From Clusia tigrina (lineage: Eukaryota > Arthropoda > Insecta > Diptera > Clusiidae): a stretch of 64,000 nucleotides of DNA. The notes below the pieces were generated by a model, which was not told the DNA's origin, did not search any database, and worked only from the letters and a program-made list of their open reading frames with translations. Below are positions 49,446 to 62,462 of this stretch, piece after piece. The DNA lies in assembly GCA_920105625.2 (NCBI GenBank), contig OV050033.1:108089700-108153699 (forward strand), in the 5' to 3' direction. A program made the position numbers and the translations under genes. Within the stretch, counting starts at the first letter, position 1. The number at the start of each line of letters is the position of its first letter.

Positions 49446-51450
49446 GCAGCGTCATAAAACCTTGAAAATTTGTAACAATAAAGTACCCGAGCCTCTTGTC
49501 AATTTAAACTCTCGCTCAAAGCTATGCCACCCTTGAGTCCCTAATCAAACACTGACAAAACTTCAAATGGCCCTAACTTCTATACGGTACGTCCTACACC
49601 TATCAAAGTTTGCAACATACAAATGCTTGTAACTTTTTACTGGAGCGTCATAAAACCTTGAAATTTTGTAACAATAAAGTACTCGAGCCTCTTGTCAATT
49701 TAAGCCATCGCTCAAAGCTATGCTACCCTTGAGTCCCAAATCAAACACTGACAAAACTTCAAATGGCCCTAACTTCTATTCGGTACGTCCTACACATATC
49801 AATGTTTGCAACATACAAATGCTTGTAACTTTTTACTGGAGCGTCATAAAACCTTGAAATTTTGGAACAATAAAGTACTCGAGCCTCATGTCAATTTAAG
49901 CTATCGCACAAGGCTATGCTGCCCTTGAGTCCCAAACCAAACACTGATAAAACTTCAAATGGCCCCAACTTCTACACGGTACGTCCTACACTTATCAAAG
50001 TTTACAACATACAAATGCTTGTATCTTTTTACTGGAGCGTCATAAAACCTTGAAATTTTGGAACAATAAAGTACTCGAGCCTCATGTCAATTTAAGCTAT
50101 CGCTCAAAGCTATGCTGCCCTTGAGTCCCAAGTCAAACACTGATAAAACTTCAAATGGCCCCAACTTCTACACAGTACGACCTACACCTATCAAAGTTTG
50201 CAAGATACAAATGCTGGCAACTTTTTACTGCAGCGTCATAAAACCTTGAAAATTTGTAACAATAAAGTACCCGAGCCTCTTGTCAATTTAAACTCTCGCT
50301 CAAAGCTATGCCACCCTTGAGTCCCTAATCAAACACTGACAAAACTTCAAATGGCCCTAACTTCTATACGGTACGTCCTACACCTATCAAAGTTTGCAAC
50401 ATACAAATGCTTGTAACTTTTTACTGGAGCGTCATAAAACCTTGAAATTTTGTAACAATAAAGTACTCGAGCCTCTTGTCAATTTAAGCCATCGCTCAAA
50501 GCTATGCTACCCTTGAGTCCCAAATCAAACACTGACAAAACTTCAAATGGCCCTAACTTCTATTCGGTACGTCCTACACATATCAATGTTTGCAACATAC
50601 AAATGCTTGTAACTTTTTACTGGAGCGTCATAAAACCTTGAAATTTTGGAACAATAAAGTACTCGAGCCTCATGTCAATTTAAGCTATCGCACAAGGCTA
50701 TGCTGCCCTTGAGTCCCAAACCAAACACTGATAAAACTTCAAATGGCCCCAACTTCTATACGGTACGTCCTACACCTATCAAAGTTTGCAACATACAAAT
50801 GCTTGTATCTTTTTACTGGAGCGTCATAAAACCTTGAAATTTTGTAACAATAAAGTACTCGAGCCTCTTGTCCATTGAAGCTATCGCTCAAAGCTATGCT
50901 ACCCTTGAGTCCCAAATCAAACACTAATAAAACTACAAATGGCCCTAGCTTCTATACGGTACGTCCTACACCTATCAAAGTTTCCAACATACAAATGCTT
51001 GTACCTTTTTACTGGAGCGTCATAAAACCTTTAAATTTTGTAACAATAAAGTACTCGAGCCTCTTGTCTATTTAAGCTATCGCTCAAAGCTATGCTGCCC
51101 TTGATTCCCAAATCAAACACTGATAAAACTTCAAATGGCCCCAACTTCTATACGGTAAGTCCTACACCTATCAAAGTTTGCAACATACAAATGCTTGTAA
51201 TTTTTTACTGGAGCGTCATAAAACCTTGAAATTTTGTAACAATAAAGAACTCGAGCCTCTTGTAAATTTAAGCTATCGCTCCAAGCTATGCTACCCTTGA
51301 GTCCCAAATCAAACACAGATAAAACTTCAAATGGCACTAACTTCTATACGGTACGTCCTACACCTATCAAAGTTTGCAACATACTAATGCTTGTAACTTT
51401 TTACTGGAGCGTCATAAAACCTTGAAATTTTGTAACAATAAAGAACTCGA
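47489..51450 (+). repeat. 3,962-bp tandem duplication, copy 1
   Basis: This block is repeated immediately at 51,451-55,412. Three 145-bp deletion junctions keep the spacing: 47489/51451, 48612/52574 and 49346/53308. The edges are sharp. Upstream of 47,489 the monomer reads AACTACTCGAG, and before 51,451 it reads AAGAACTCGAG as before 55,413. So the exchange fell at the shared CTCGAGCCTC. The block joins part of the 43.6-49.4 kb segment to part of the 41-42.6 kb segment, so it formed after those were adjacent. It is 18 full plus three 145-bp monomers, less one base. Confidence 0.94.
49446..50830 (+). repeat. 784-bp tetramer duplication inside the 3,962-bp block
   Basis: TTTACTGCAGCG with GAAAATTTGTAAC and AAGTACCCGAG starts near 49,445 and again near 50,229, 784 bp (four monomers) apart, and the following monomers (ACTCTCGCTC, TATTCGG, CACAAGG with CAAACCAAAC) recur at that spacing. 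This explains why 49,446-50,082 aligns with the octamer block at 8,077 bp while 50,083 onward aligns at 8,861 bp. It is carried in the second 3,962-bp copy near 53,407 and 54,191. Confidence 0.85.
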
Positions 51451-54400
51451 GCCTCAAACACTGATAAAACTTCAAATGGCCCTAGCTTCTATACGGTACG
51501 TCCTACACTTATCAAAGTTTCCAACATACAAATGCTTGTAACTTTTTACTGGAGCGTCATAAAACCTTGAAATTTTGTAACAATAAAGTAGTCGAGCCTC
51601 TTGTCAATTTAAGCTATCGCTCAAAGCTATGCTGCCCTTGAGTCCCAAATCAAACACTGATAAAACTTCAAATGGCCCTAGCTTCTATACGGTGCGTCCT
51701 ACACCTATCAAAGTTTGCAACATACAAATGCTTGTAACTTTTAACTGGAGCGTCATAAAACCTTGGAATTTTGTAACAATAAAGTACTCGAGCCTCTTGT
51801 CAATTTAAGCTATCGCTCAAACTATGCCACCCTTGAGTCCCTAATCAAACACTGACAAAACTTCAAATGGCCCTAACTTCTATACGGTACGTCCTACACC
51901 TATCAAAGTTTGCAACATACAAATGGTTGTAACTTTTTACTGGAGCGTCATAAAACCTTGAAATTTTGTAACAATAAAGTACTCGAGCCTCTTGTCTATT
52001 TAAGCTATCGCTCAAAGCTATGCTGCCCTTGAGTCCCAAATCAAACACGGATAAAACTTGAAATGTCCCCAACTTTTATACGGTAAGTCCTACACCTATC
52101 AAAGTTTGCAACATACAAATGCTTGTAACTTTTTACTGGACCGTCATAAAACTTTGAAATTTTGTAACAATAAAGACTCGAGTCTCTTGTCAATTTAAGC
52201 TATCGCTCAAAGCTATGCAACCCTTGAGTCCCAAATCAAACACTGATAAAACTTCAAATATAACTAGCTTCTATACGGTACGTCCTACACCTATCAAAGT
52301 TTGCAACATACAAATGCTTGTAACTTTTTACTGGAGCGTCATAAAACCTTGAAATTTTGTAACAATAACGTACTCGAGCCTCTTGCCAATTTAAGCTATC
52401 GCTCCAAGCTATGCTACCCTTGAGTCCCAAAGCAAACACAGATAAAACTTCAAATGGCACTAACTTCTATACGGTACGTCCTACACCTATCAAAGTTTGC
52501 AACATACAAATGCTTGTAACTTTTTACTGGAGCGTCATAAAACCTTGAAATTTTGTAACAATAAAGTACTCGAGCCTCAAACACTGATAAAACTTCAAAT
52601 GGTTCCAACTTCTATACAGTACGTCCTACACCTATCAAAGTTTGCAACATACAAATGCTTGTAACTTTTTACTGGATCGTCATAAAACCTTGACATTTTG
52701 TAACAATAAAGTACTCGAGCATCTTGTCAATTTAAGCTATCGCTCAAAGCTATGCTACCCTTGAGTCCCAAATCAAACACTGACAAAACTTCAAATGGCC
52801 CTAACTTTTCTACGTTACGTCCTACACCTATCAAAGTTTCCAACATACAAATGCTTGTAACTTTTTACTGGAGCGTCATAAAACCTTGAAATTTTGTAAC
52901 AATAAAGTACTCGAGCCTCTTGTCAATTTAAGCTATCGCTCTAAGCTATGCTGCCCTTGAGTCCCAAATAAAACACTGATAAAACTTCAAATGGCCCCAA
53001 CTTCTACACGGTACATCCTACACCTATCAAAGTTTGCAAGATACAAATGCTTGTAACTTTTTACTGGAGCGTCATAAAACCTTGAAATTTGTTTAACAAT
53101 AAAGTACTCGAGCCTCTTGTCAATTTAAGCTATCGCTCCAAGCTATGCTACCCTTGAGTCCCAAATCAAATACAGATAAAACTTCAAATGGCACTAACTT
53201 CTATACGGTACGTCCCACACCTTTCAAAGTTTGCAACATACAAATGCTTGTAACTTTTTACTGGAGCGTCATAAAACCTTGAAATTTTGTGACAATAAAG
53301 TAATCGAGCCTCAAACACTGATAAAACTTCAAATGGCCCTAGCTTCTATACGGTACGTCCTACACGTATCAAAGTTTCCAACATACAAATGCTTGTAACT
53401 TTTTACTGCAGCGTCATAAAACCTTGAAAATTTGTAACAATAAAGTACCCGAGCCTCTTGTCAATTTAAACTCTCGCTCAAAGCTATGCCACCCTTGAGT
53501 CCCTAATCAAACACTGACAAAACTTCAAATGGCCCTAACTTCTATACGGTACGTCCTACACCTATCAAAGTTTGCAACATACAAATGCTTGTAACTTTTT
53601 ACTGGAGCGTCATAAAACCTTGAAATTTTGTAACAATAAAGTACTCGAGCCTCTTGTCAATTTAAGCCATCGCTCAAAGCTATGCTACCCTTGAGTCCCA
53701 AATCAAACACTGACAAAACTTCAAATGGCCCTAACTTCTATTCGGTACGTCCTACACATATCAATGTTTGCAACATACAAATGCTTGTAACTTTTTACTG
53801 GAGCGTCATAAAACCTTGAAATTTTGGAACAATAAAGTACTCGAGCCTCATGTCAATTTAAGCTATCGCACAAGGCTATGCTGCCCTTGAGTCCCAAACC
53901 AAACACTGATAAAACTTCAAATGGCCCCAACTTCTACACGGTACGTCCTACACTTATCAAAGTTTACAACATACAAATGCTTGTATCTTTTTACTGGAGC
54001 GTCATAAAACCTTGAAATTTTGGAACAATAAAGTACTCGAGCCTCATGTCAATTTAAGCTATCGCTCAAAGCTATGCTGCCCTTGAGTCCCAAGTCAAAC
54101 ACTGATAAAACTTCAAATGGCCCCAACTTCTACACAGTACGACCTACACCTATCAAAGTTTGCAAGATACAAATGCTGGTAACTTTTTACTGCAGCGTCA
54201 TAAAACCTTGAAAATTTGTAACAATAAAGTACCCGAGCCTCTTGTCAATTTAAACTCTCGCTCAAAGCTATGCCACCCTTGAGTCCCTAATCAAACACTG
54301 ACAAAACTTCAAATGGCCCTAACTTCTATACGGTACGTCCTACACCTATCAAAGTTTGCAACATACAAATGCTTGTAACTTTTTACTGGAGCGTCATAAA

Positions 54401-55412
54401 ACCTTGAAATTTTGTAACAATAAAGTACTCGAGCCTCTTGTCAATTTAAGCCATCGCTCAAAGCTATGCTACCCTTGAGTCCCAAATCAAACACTGACGA
54501 AACTTCAAATGGCCCTAACTTCTATTCGGTACGTCCTACACATATCAATGTTTGCAACATACAAATGCTTGTAACTTTTTACTGGAGCGTCATAAAACCT
54601 TGAAATTTTGGAACAATAAAGTACTCGAGCCTCATGTCAATTTAAGCTATCGCACAAGGCTATGCTGCCCTTGAGTCCCAAACCAAACACTGATAAAACT
54701 TCAAATGGCCCCAACTTCTACACGGTACGTCCTACACTTATCAAAGTTTACAACATACAAATGCTTGTATCTTTTTACTGGAGCGTCATAAAACCTTGAA
54801 ATTTTGTAACAATAAAGTACTCGAGCCTCTTGTCCATTGAAGCTATCGCTCAAAGCTATGCTACCCTTGAGTCCCAAATCAAACACTAATAAAACTACAA
54901 ATGGCCCTAGCTTCTATACGGTACGTCCTACACCTATCAAAGTTTCCAACATACAAATGCTTGTACCTTTTTACTGGAGCGTCATAAAACCTTTAAATTT
55001 TGTAACAATAAAGTACTCGAGCCTCTTGTCTATTTAAGCTATCGCTCAAAGCTATGCTGCCCTTGATTCCCAAATCAAACACTGATAAAACTTCAAATGG
55101 CCCCAACTTCTATACGGTAAGTCCTACACCTATCAAAGTTTGCAACATACAAATGCTTGTAATTTTTTACTGGAGCGTCATAAAACCTTGAAATTTTGTA
55201 ACAATAAAGAACTCGAGCCTCTTGTAAATTTAAGCTATCGCTCCAAGCTATGCTACCCTTGAGTCCCAAATCAAACACAGATAAAACTTCAAATGGCACT
55301 AACTTCTATACGGTACGTCCTACACCTATCAAAGTTTGCAACATACTAATGCTTGTAACTTTTTACTGGAGCGTCATAAAACCTTGAAATTTTGTAACAA
55401 TAAAGAACTCGA
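51451..55412 (+). repeat. 3,962-bp tandem duplication, copy 2
   Basis: This is the second, near-identical copy. After 55,412 the sequence continues as the octamer block at 42,590 does (TTGTAAATTT with CTCCAAGC), which is how copy 1 would have continued before the duplication. Notable differences from copy 1 are patches rather than single bases: near 52,233-52,270 this copy has CACTGATAAA and ATATAACTAGC where copy 1 has CACAGATAAA and GGCACTAAC, and near 54,718-54,755 it has CTACACGG and CACTTATCAAAGTTTAC where copy 1 has CTATACGG and CACCTATCAAAGTTTGC. Confidence 0.94.
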
Positions 55413-56608
55413 GCCTCTTGTAAATTTAAGCTATCGCTCCAAGCTATGCTACCCTTGAGTCCCAAATCAAACACAGATAAAACTTCAAATGGCACTAACT
55501 TCTATACGGTACGTCCTACACCTATCAAAGTTTGCAACATACAAATGCTTGTAACTTTTTACTGGAGCGTCGTAAAACCTTGAAATTTTGTAACAATAAA
55601 CTACTCCAGCCTCTTGTCAATTTAAGCTATCGCTCAAAGCTATGCTGCCCTTGAGTCCCAAGTCAAACACTGATAAAACTTCAAATGGCCCCAACTTCTA
55701 CACAGTACGACCTACACCTATCAAAGTTTGCAAGATACAAATGCTGGTAACTTTTTACTGCAGCGTCATAAAACCTTGAAAATTTGTAACAATAAAGTAC
55801 CCGAGCCTCTTGTCAATTTAAACTCTCGCTCAAAGCTATGCCACCCTTGAGTCCCTAATCAAACACTGACAAAACTTCAAATGGCCCTAACTTCTATACG
55901 GTACGTCCTACACCTATCAAAGTTTGCAACATACAAATGCTTGTAACTTTTTACTGGAGCGTCATAAAACCTTGAAATTTTGTAACAATAAAGTACTCGA
56001 GCCTCTTGTCTATTTAAGCTATCGCTCAAAGCTATGCTGCCCTTGAGTCCCAAATCAAACACTGATAAAACTTCAAATGGCCCCAACTTCTATACGGTAA
56101 GTCCTACACCTATCAAAGTTTGCAACATACAAATGCTTGTAACTTTTTACTGGAGCGTCATAAAACCTTGAAATTTTGTAACAATAAAGACTCGAGCCTC
56201 TTGTCAATTTAAGCTATCGCTCAAAGCTATGCTACCCTTGAGTCCCAAATCAAACACTGACAAAACTTCAAATGGTCCTAACTTCTATATGGTACGTCCT
56301 ACACCTATCAAAGTTTGCAACATACAAATGCTTGTAACTTTTTACTGGAGTGTCATAAAACCTTGAAATTTTGTAACAATAAAGACTCGAGCCTCTTGTC
56401 AATTTAAGCTATCGCTCAAAGCTATGCTACCCTTGAGTCCCAAATCAAACACTGACAAAACTTCAAATGGCCCTAACTTCTATATGGTACGTCCTACACC
56501 TATCAAAGTTTGCAACATACAAATGCTTGTAACTTTTTACTGCAGCGTCATAAAACCCTGAAATTTTGTAACAATAAAGTACCCGAGCCTCTTGTCAATT
56601 TAAACTAT
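55413..56608 (+). repeat. Remainder of octamer block and junction to right 5.85-kb copy
   Basis: Bases 55,413-55,958 continue the match to 42,590-43,135 at 12,823 bp (ACTCCAGCC, CACAGTACGACC, ATGCTGGTAAC, ACTCTCGCTC). From there to about 56,608 the monomers differ from those at 43,135-43,590, and the interval is longer by 194 bp. They include TTGTCTATTT, GGTAAGTCC, GACTCGAG with TATATGGTACG (two successive similar monomers near 56,289 and 56,486) and CTGCAGCG with AAACCCTG. This short segment was therefore replaced in one of the two composite copies. Confidence 0.78.
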
Positions 56609-59600
56609 CGCTCAAAGCTATGCTACCCTTGAGTCCCAAATCAAACACTGAAAAAACTTCAAATGGCCCTAACTTCTATACGGTACGTCCTACACCATTC
56701 AAAGTTTGCAACATACAAATGTTTGTAACTTTTTACTGGAGATTCATAAAACCTTGAAATTTTGTAACAATAAAGTACTCGAGCCTCTTGTCAATTTAAG
56801 CCATCGCTCAAAGCTATGCTACCCTTGAGTCCCAAATCAAACACTGATAAAACTTTAAATGGCCCCAACTTCTATACGGTACGTCCTACACCTATCAAAG
56901 TTTGCCAGATACAAATGCTTGTAACTTTTTACTGCAGCGTCATAAAACCTTGAAATTTTGTAACAATAAAGTACCCGAGCCTCTTGTCAATTTAAAATAT
57001 CGCTCAAAGCTATGCTACCCTTGAGTCCCAAATCAAACACTGACAAAACTTCAAATGGCCCTAACTTCAATACGGTACGTCCTATACCTATCAAAGTTTG
57101 CAACATACAAATGCTTGTAACTTTTTACTGGAGCGTCATAAAACCTTGAAATTTTGTAACAATAAAGTACTCGAGCCTCTTGTCAATTGAAGCTATCGCT
57201 CAAAGCTATGCTACCCTTGAGTCCCAAATCAAACACTGATAAAACTTCAAATGGCCCTAGCTTCTATACGGTACGTCCTACACCTATCAAAGTTTCCAAC
57301 ATACAAATGCTTGTAACTTTTTACTGGAGCGTCATAAAACCTTGAAATTTTGTAACAATAAAGACTCGAGCCTCTTGTCAATTTAAGCTATCGCTCAAAG
57401 CTATGCTACCCTTGAGTCCCAAATCAAACACTGACATAACTTCAAATGGCCCTAACTTCTATACGGTACGTCCTACACCTATCAAAGTTTGCAACATACA
57501 AATGCTTGTAACTTTTTACTGGAGTGTCATAAAACCTTGAAATTTTGTAACAATAAAGTACTCGAGCCTCTTGTCAATTTAAGCCATCGCTCAAAGCTAT
57601 GCTACCGTTGAGTCCCAAATCAAACATTGACAAAACTTCAAATGGCCCTAACTTCTATACGGTACGTCCTACACATATCAATGTTTGCAACATACAAATG
57701 CTTGTAACTTTTTACTGGAGCGTCATAAAACCTTGAAATTTTGGAACAATAAAGTACTCGAGCCTCATGTCAATTTAAGCTTTCGCACAAGGCTATGCCA
57801 CCCTTGAGTCCCTAATCAAACACTGACAAAACTTCAAATGGCCCTAACTTCTATACGGTACGTCCTACACCTATCAAAGTTTGCAACATACAAATGCTTG
57901 TAACTTTTTACTGGAGCGTCATAAAACCTTGAAATTTTGTAACAATAAAGTACTCGAGCATCTTGTCTATTTAAGCTATCGCTCAAAGCTATGCTGCCCT
58001 TGAGTCCCAAATCAAACACTGATAAAACTTTAAATGGCCCCAACTTCTATACGGTACGTCCTACACCTATCAAAGTTTGCCAGATACAAATGCTTGTAAC
58101 TTTTTACTGCAGCGTCATAAAACCTTGAAATTTTGTAACAATAAAGTACCCGAGCCTCTTGTCAATTTAAACTATCGCTCAAAGCTATGCTACCCTTGAG
58201 TCCCAAATCAAACACTGACAAAACTTCAAATGGCCCTAACTTCTATACGGTACGTCCTACACCATTCAAAGTTTGCAACATACAAATGCTTGTAACTTTT
58301 TACTGGAGATTCATAAAACCTTGAAATTTTGTAACAATAAAGTACTCGAGCCTCTTGTCAATTTAAGCCATCGCTCAAAGCTATGCTACCCTTGAGTCCC
58401 AAATCAAACACTGACAAAACTTCAAATGGCCCTAACTTCTATTCGGTGCGTCCTACACATACCAATGTTTGCAACATACAAATGCTTGTAACTTTTTACT
58501 GGAGCGTCATAAAACCTTGAAATTTTGTAACAATAAAGTACTCGAGCCTCTTGTCAATTGAAGCTATCGCTCAAAGCTATGCTACCCTTGAGTCCCAAAT
58601 CAAACACTGATAAAACTTCAAATGGCCCTAGCTTCTATACGGTACGTCCTACACCTATCAAAGTTTCCAACATACAAATGCTTGTAACTTTTTACTGGAG
58701 CGTCATAAAACCTTTAAATTTTGTAACAATAAAGAACTCGAGCCTCTTGTCAATTTAAGCTATCGCTCCAAGCTATGCTGCCCTTGATTCCCAAATCAAA
58801 CACTGATAAAACTTCAAATGGCCCCAACTTCTATACGGTAAGTCCTACACCTATCAAAGTTTGCAACATACAAATGCTTGTAATTTTTTACTGGAGCGTC
58901 ATAAAACCTTGAAATTTTGTAACAATAAAGACTCGAGCCTCTTGTCAATTTAAGCTATCGCTCAAAGCAATGCTACCCTTGAGTCCCAAATCAAACACTG
59001 ACAAAACTTCAAATGGCCCTAACTTATATACGGTACGTCCTACACCTATCAAAGTTTGCAACATACTAATGCTTGTAACTTTTTACTGGAGCGTCATAAA
59101 ACCTTGAAATTTTGTAACAATAAAGAACTCGAGCCTCTTGTCAATTTAAGCTATCGCTCCAAGCTATGCTACCCTTGAGTCCCAAATCAAACACAGATAA
59201 AACTTCAAATGGCACTAACTTCTATATGGTACGTCCTACACCTATCAAAGTTTGCAACATACAAGTGCTTGTAACTTTTTACTGGAGTGTCATACACTCT
59301 TGAAATTTTGGAACAATAAAGGACTCGAGCCTCATATCAATTTAAGCTATCGCACAAGGCTATGCTGTCCTTGAGACCCAAATCAAACACTGATAAAACT
59401 TCAAATGGCACCAACTTCTACACGGCACGTCCTACACCTATCAAAGTTTACAACATACAAATGCTTGTATCTTTTTACTGGAGCGTCATAAAACCTTGAA
59501 ATTTTGTAACAATAAAGTACTCGAGCCTCTTGTCAATTGAAGCTATCACTCAAAGCTTTCCTACCCTTGAGTCCCAAATCAAACACTGATAAAACTACAA

Positions 59601-62462
59601 ATGGCCCTAGCTTCTATACGGTACGTCCTACACCTATCAAAGTTTCCAACATACAAATGCTTGTAACTTTATACTGGAGCGTCATAAGACCTTGAAATTT
59701 TGTAACAATAAAGTACTCGAGCCTCTTGTCAATTTAAGCTATCGCTCAAAGCTATGCTGTCCTTGAGTCCCAAATCAAACACTGATAAAACTTCAAATGG
59801 CCCTAGCTTCTATACGGTACGTCCTACACCTATCAAAGTTTCCAACATACAAATGCTTGTAAGTTTCTACTTGAGCGTCATAAAACCTTGAAATTTTGTA
59901 ACAAAAAAGAACTCGAGCCTCTTGTCAATTTAAGCTGTCGCTCTAAGCTATGCTGCCCTTGAGTCCCAAATCAAACACTGATAAAACTTCAAATGGCCCC
60001 AACTTCTACACGGTACGTCCTACACCTATCAACGTTTGCAAGATACAAATGCTTGTAACTTTTTACTGGAGCGTCATAAAACCTTGAAATTTTTTTTACA
60101 ATAAAGTACTCGAGCCTCTTGTCAATTTAAGCTATCGCTCAAAGCTATGCTACCCTTGAGTCCCAAATCAAACACTGACAAAACGTCAAATGGCCCTAAC
60201 TTCTATACGGTACGTCCTACACCTATCAATGTTTGCAACATACAAATGCTTGTAACTTTATACTGGAGCGTCATACAACCTTGAAATTTTGTAACAATAA
60301 AGTACTCGAGCCTCTTGTCAATTTAAGCTATCGCTCAAAGCTATGCTGCCCTTGAGTCCCAAATCAAACACTGATAAAACTTTAAATGGCCCCAACTTCT
60401 ATACGGTACGTCCTTCACCTATCAAAGTTTGCAAGATACAAATGCTTGTAACTTTTTACTTGAGCGTCATAAAACCTTGAAATTTTGTAACAATAAACTA
60501 CTCGAGCCTCAAACACTGATAAAACTTCAAATGGCCCTAGCTTCTATACGGTACGTCCTACACTTATCAAAGTTTCCAACATACAAATGCTTGTAACTTT
60601 TTACTGGAGCGTCATAAAACCTTGAAATTTTGTAACAATAAAGTAGTCGAGCCTCTTGTCAATTTAAGCTATCGCTCAAAGCTATGCTGCCCTTGAGTCC
60701 CAAATCAAACACTGATAAAACTTCAAATGGCCCTAGCTTCTATACGGTGCGTCCTACACCTATCAAAGTTTGCAACATACAAATGCTTGTAACTTTTAAC
60801 TGGAGCGTCATAAAACCTTGGAATTTTGTAACAATAAAGTACTCGAGCCTCTTGTCAATTTAAGCTATCGCTCAAACTATGCCACCCTTGAGTCCCTAAT
60901 CAAACACTGACAAAACTTCAAATGGCCCTAACTTCTATACGGTACGTCCTACACCTATCAAAGTTTGCAACATACAAATGGTTGTAACTTTTTACTGGAG
61001 CGTCATAAAACCTTGAAATTTTGTAACAATAAAGTACTCGAGCCTCTTGTCTATTTAAGCTATCGCTCAAAGCTATGCTGCCCTTGAGTCCCAAATCAAA
61101 CACTGATAAAACTTGAAATGGCCCCAACTTTTATACGGTAAGTCCTACACCTATCAAAGTTTGCAACATACAAATGCTTGTAACTTTTTACTGGACCGTC
61201 ATAAAACCTTGAAATTTTGTAACAATAAAGACTCGAGTCTCTTGTCAATTTAAGCTATCGCTCAAAGCTATGCAACCCTTGAGTCCCAAATCAAACACTG
61301 ATAAAACTTCAAATATAACTAGCTTCTATACGGTACGTCCTACACCTATCAAAGTTTGCAACATACAAATGCTTGTAACTTTTTACTGGAGCGTCATAAA
61401 ACCTTGAAATTTTGTAACAATAACGTACTCGAGCCTCTTGCCAATTTAAGCTATCGCTCCAAGCTATGCTACCCTTGAGTCCCAAACCAAACACAGATAA
61501 AACTTCAAATGGCACTAACTTCTATACGGTACGTCCTACACCTATCAAAGTTTGCAACATACAAATGCTTGTAACTTTTTACTGGAGCGTCATAAAACCT
61601 TGAAATTTTGTAACAATAAAGTACTCGAGCCTCAAACACTGATAAAACTTCAAATGGTTCCAACTTCTATACAGTACGTCCTACACCTATCAAAGTTTGC
61701 AACATACAAATGCTTGTAACTTTTTACTGGATCGTCATAAAACCTTGACATTTTGTAACAATAAAGTACTCGAGCATCTTGTCAATTTAAGCTATCGCTC
61801 AAAGCTATGCTACCCTTGAGTCCCAAATCAAACACTGACAAAACTTCAAATGGCCCTAACTTTTCTACGTTACGTCCTACACCTATCAAAGTTTCCAACA
61901 TACAAATGCTTGTAACTTTTTACTGGAGCGTCATAAAACCTTGAAATTTTGTAACAATAAAGTACTCGAGCCTCTTGTCAATTTAAGCTATCGCTCTAAG
62001 CTATGCTGCCCTTGAGTCCCAAATAAAACACTGATAAAACTTCAAATGGCCCCAACTTCTACACGGTACATCCTACACCTATCAAAGTTTGCAAGATACA
62101 AATGCTTGTAACTTTTTACTGGAGCGTCATAAAACCTTGAAATTTGTTTAACAATAAAGTACTCGAGCCTCTTGTCAATTTAAGCTATCGCTCCAAGCTA
62201 TGCTACCCTTGAGTCCCAAATCAAATACAGATAAAACTTCAAATGGCACTAACTTCTATACGGTACGTCCCACACCTTTCAAAGTTTGCAACATACAAAT
62301 GCTTGTAACTTTTTACTGGAGCGTCATAAAACCTTGAAATTTTGTGACAATAAAGTAATCGAGCCTCAAACACTGATAAAACTTCAAATGGCCCTAGCTT
62401 CTATACGGTACGTCCTACACGTATCAAAGTTTCCAACATACAAATGCTTGTAACTTTTTACT
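56609..62462 (+). repeat. 5.85-kb segmental duplication, right copy
   Basis: This is the right copy of the 43.6-49.4 kb block, in direct orientation, with the same monomer order and same rare variants (CTTTCGCACAAGG, TACACTCTTG, AAAAAAGAACTC, CAACGTTTGC, AAACGTCAAATGG, AACTACTCGAG, TAGTCGAG, CTTGGAATTTTG, GGACCGTC). The 9,055-bp spacing obtained by removing the inserted 3,962-bp duplication is 47 monomer units, three of them 145 bp, less four bases. After 62,463 it continues into a TAGTCGAG monomer not found at that place in the left copy. Confidence 0.92.

Noticed and set aside
40580..62462. Large duplications as pure assembly artefacts
   Set aside because: Copies carry private substitutions, indels and patches, and their junctions are in register with the monomer. 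This argues for real copies, but I cannot exclude assembly error for the most similar pairs without reads.
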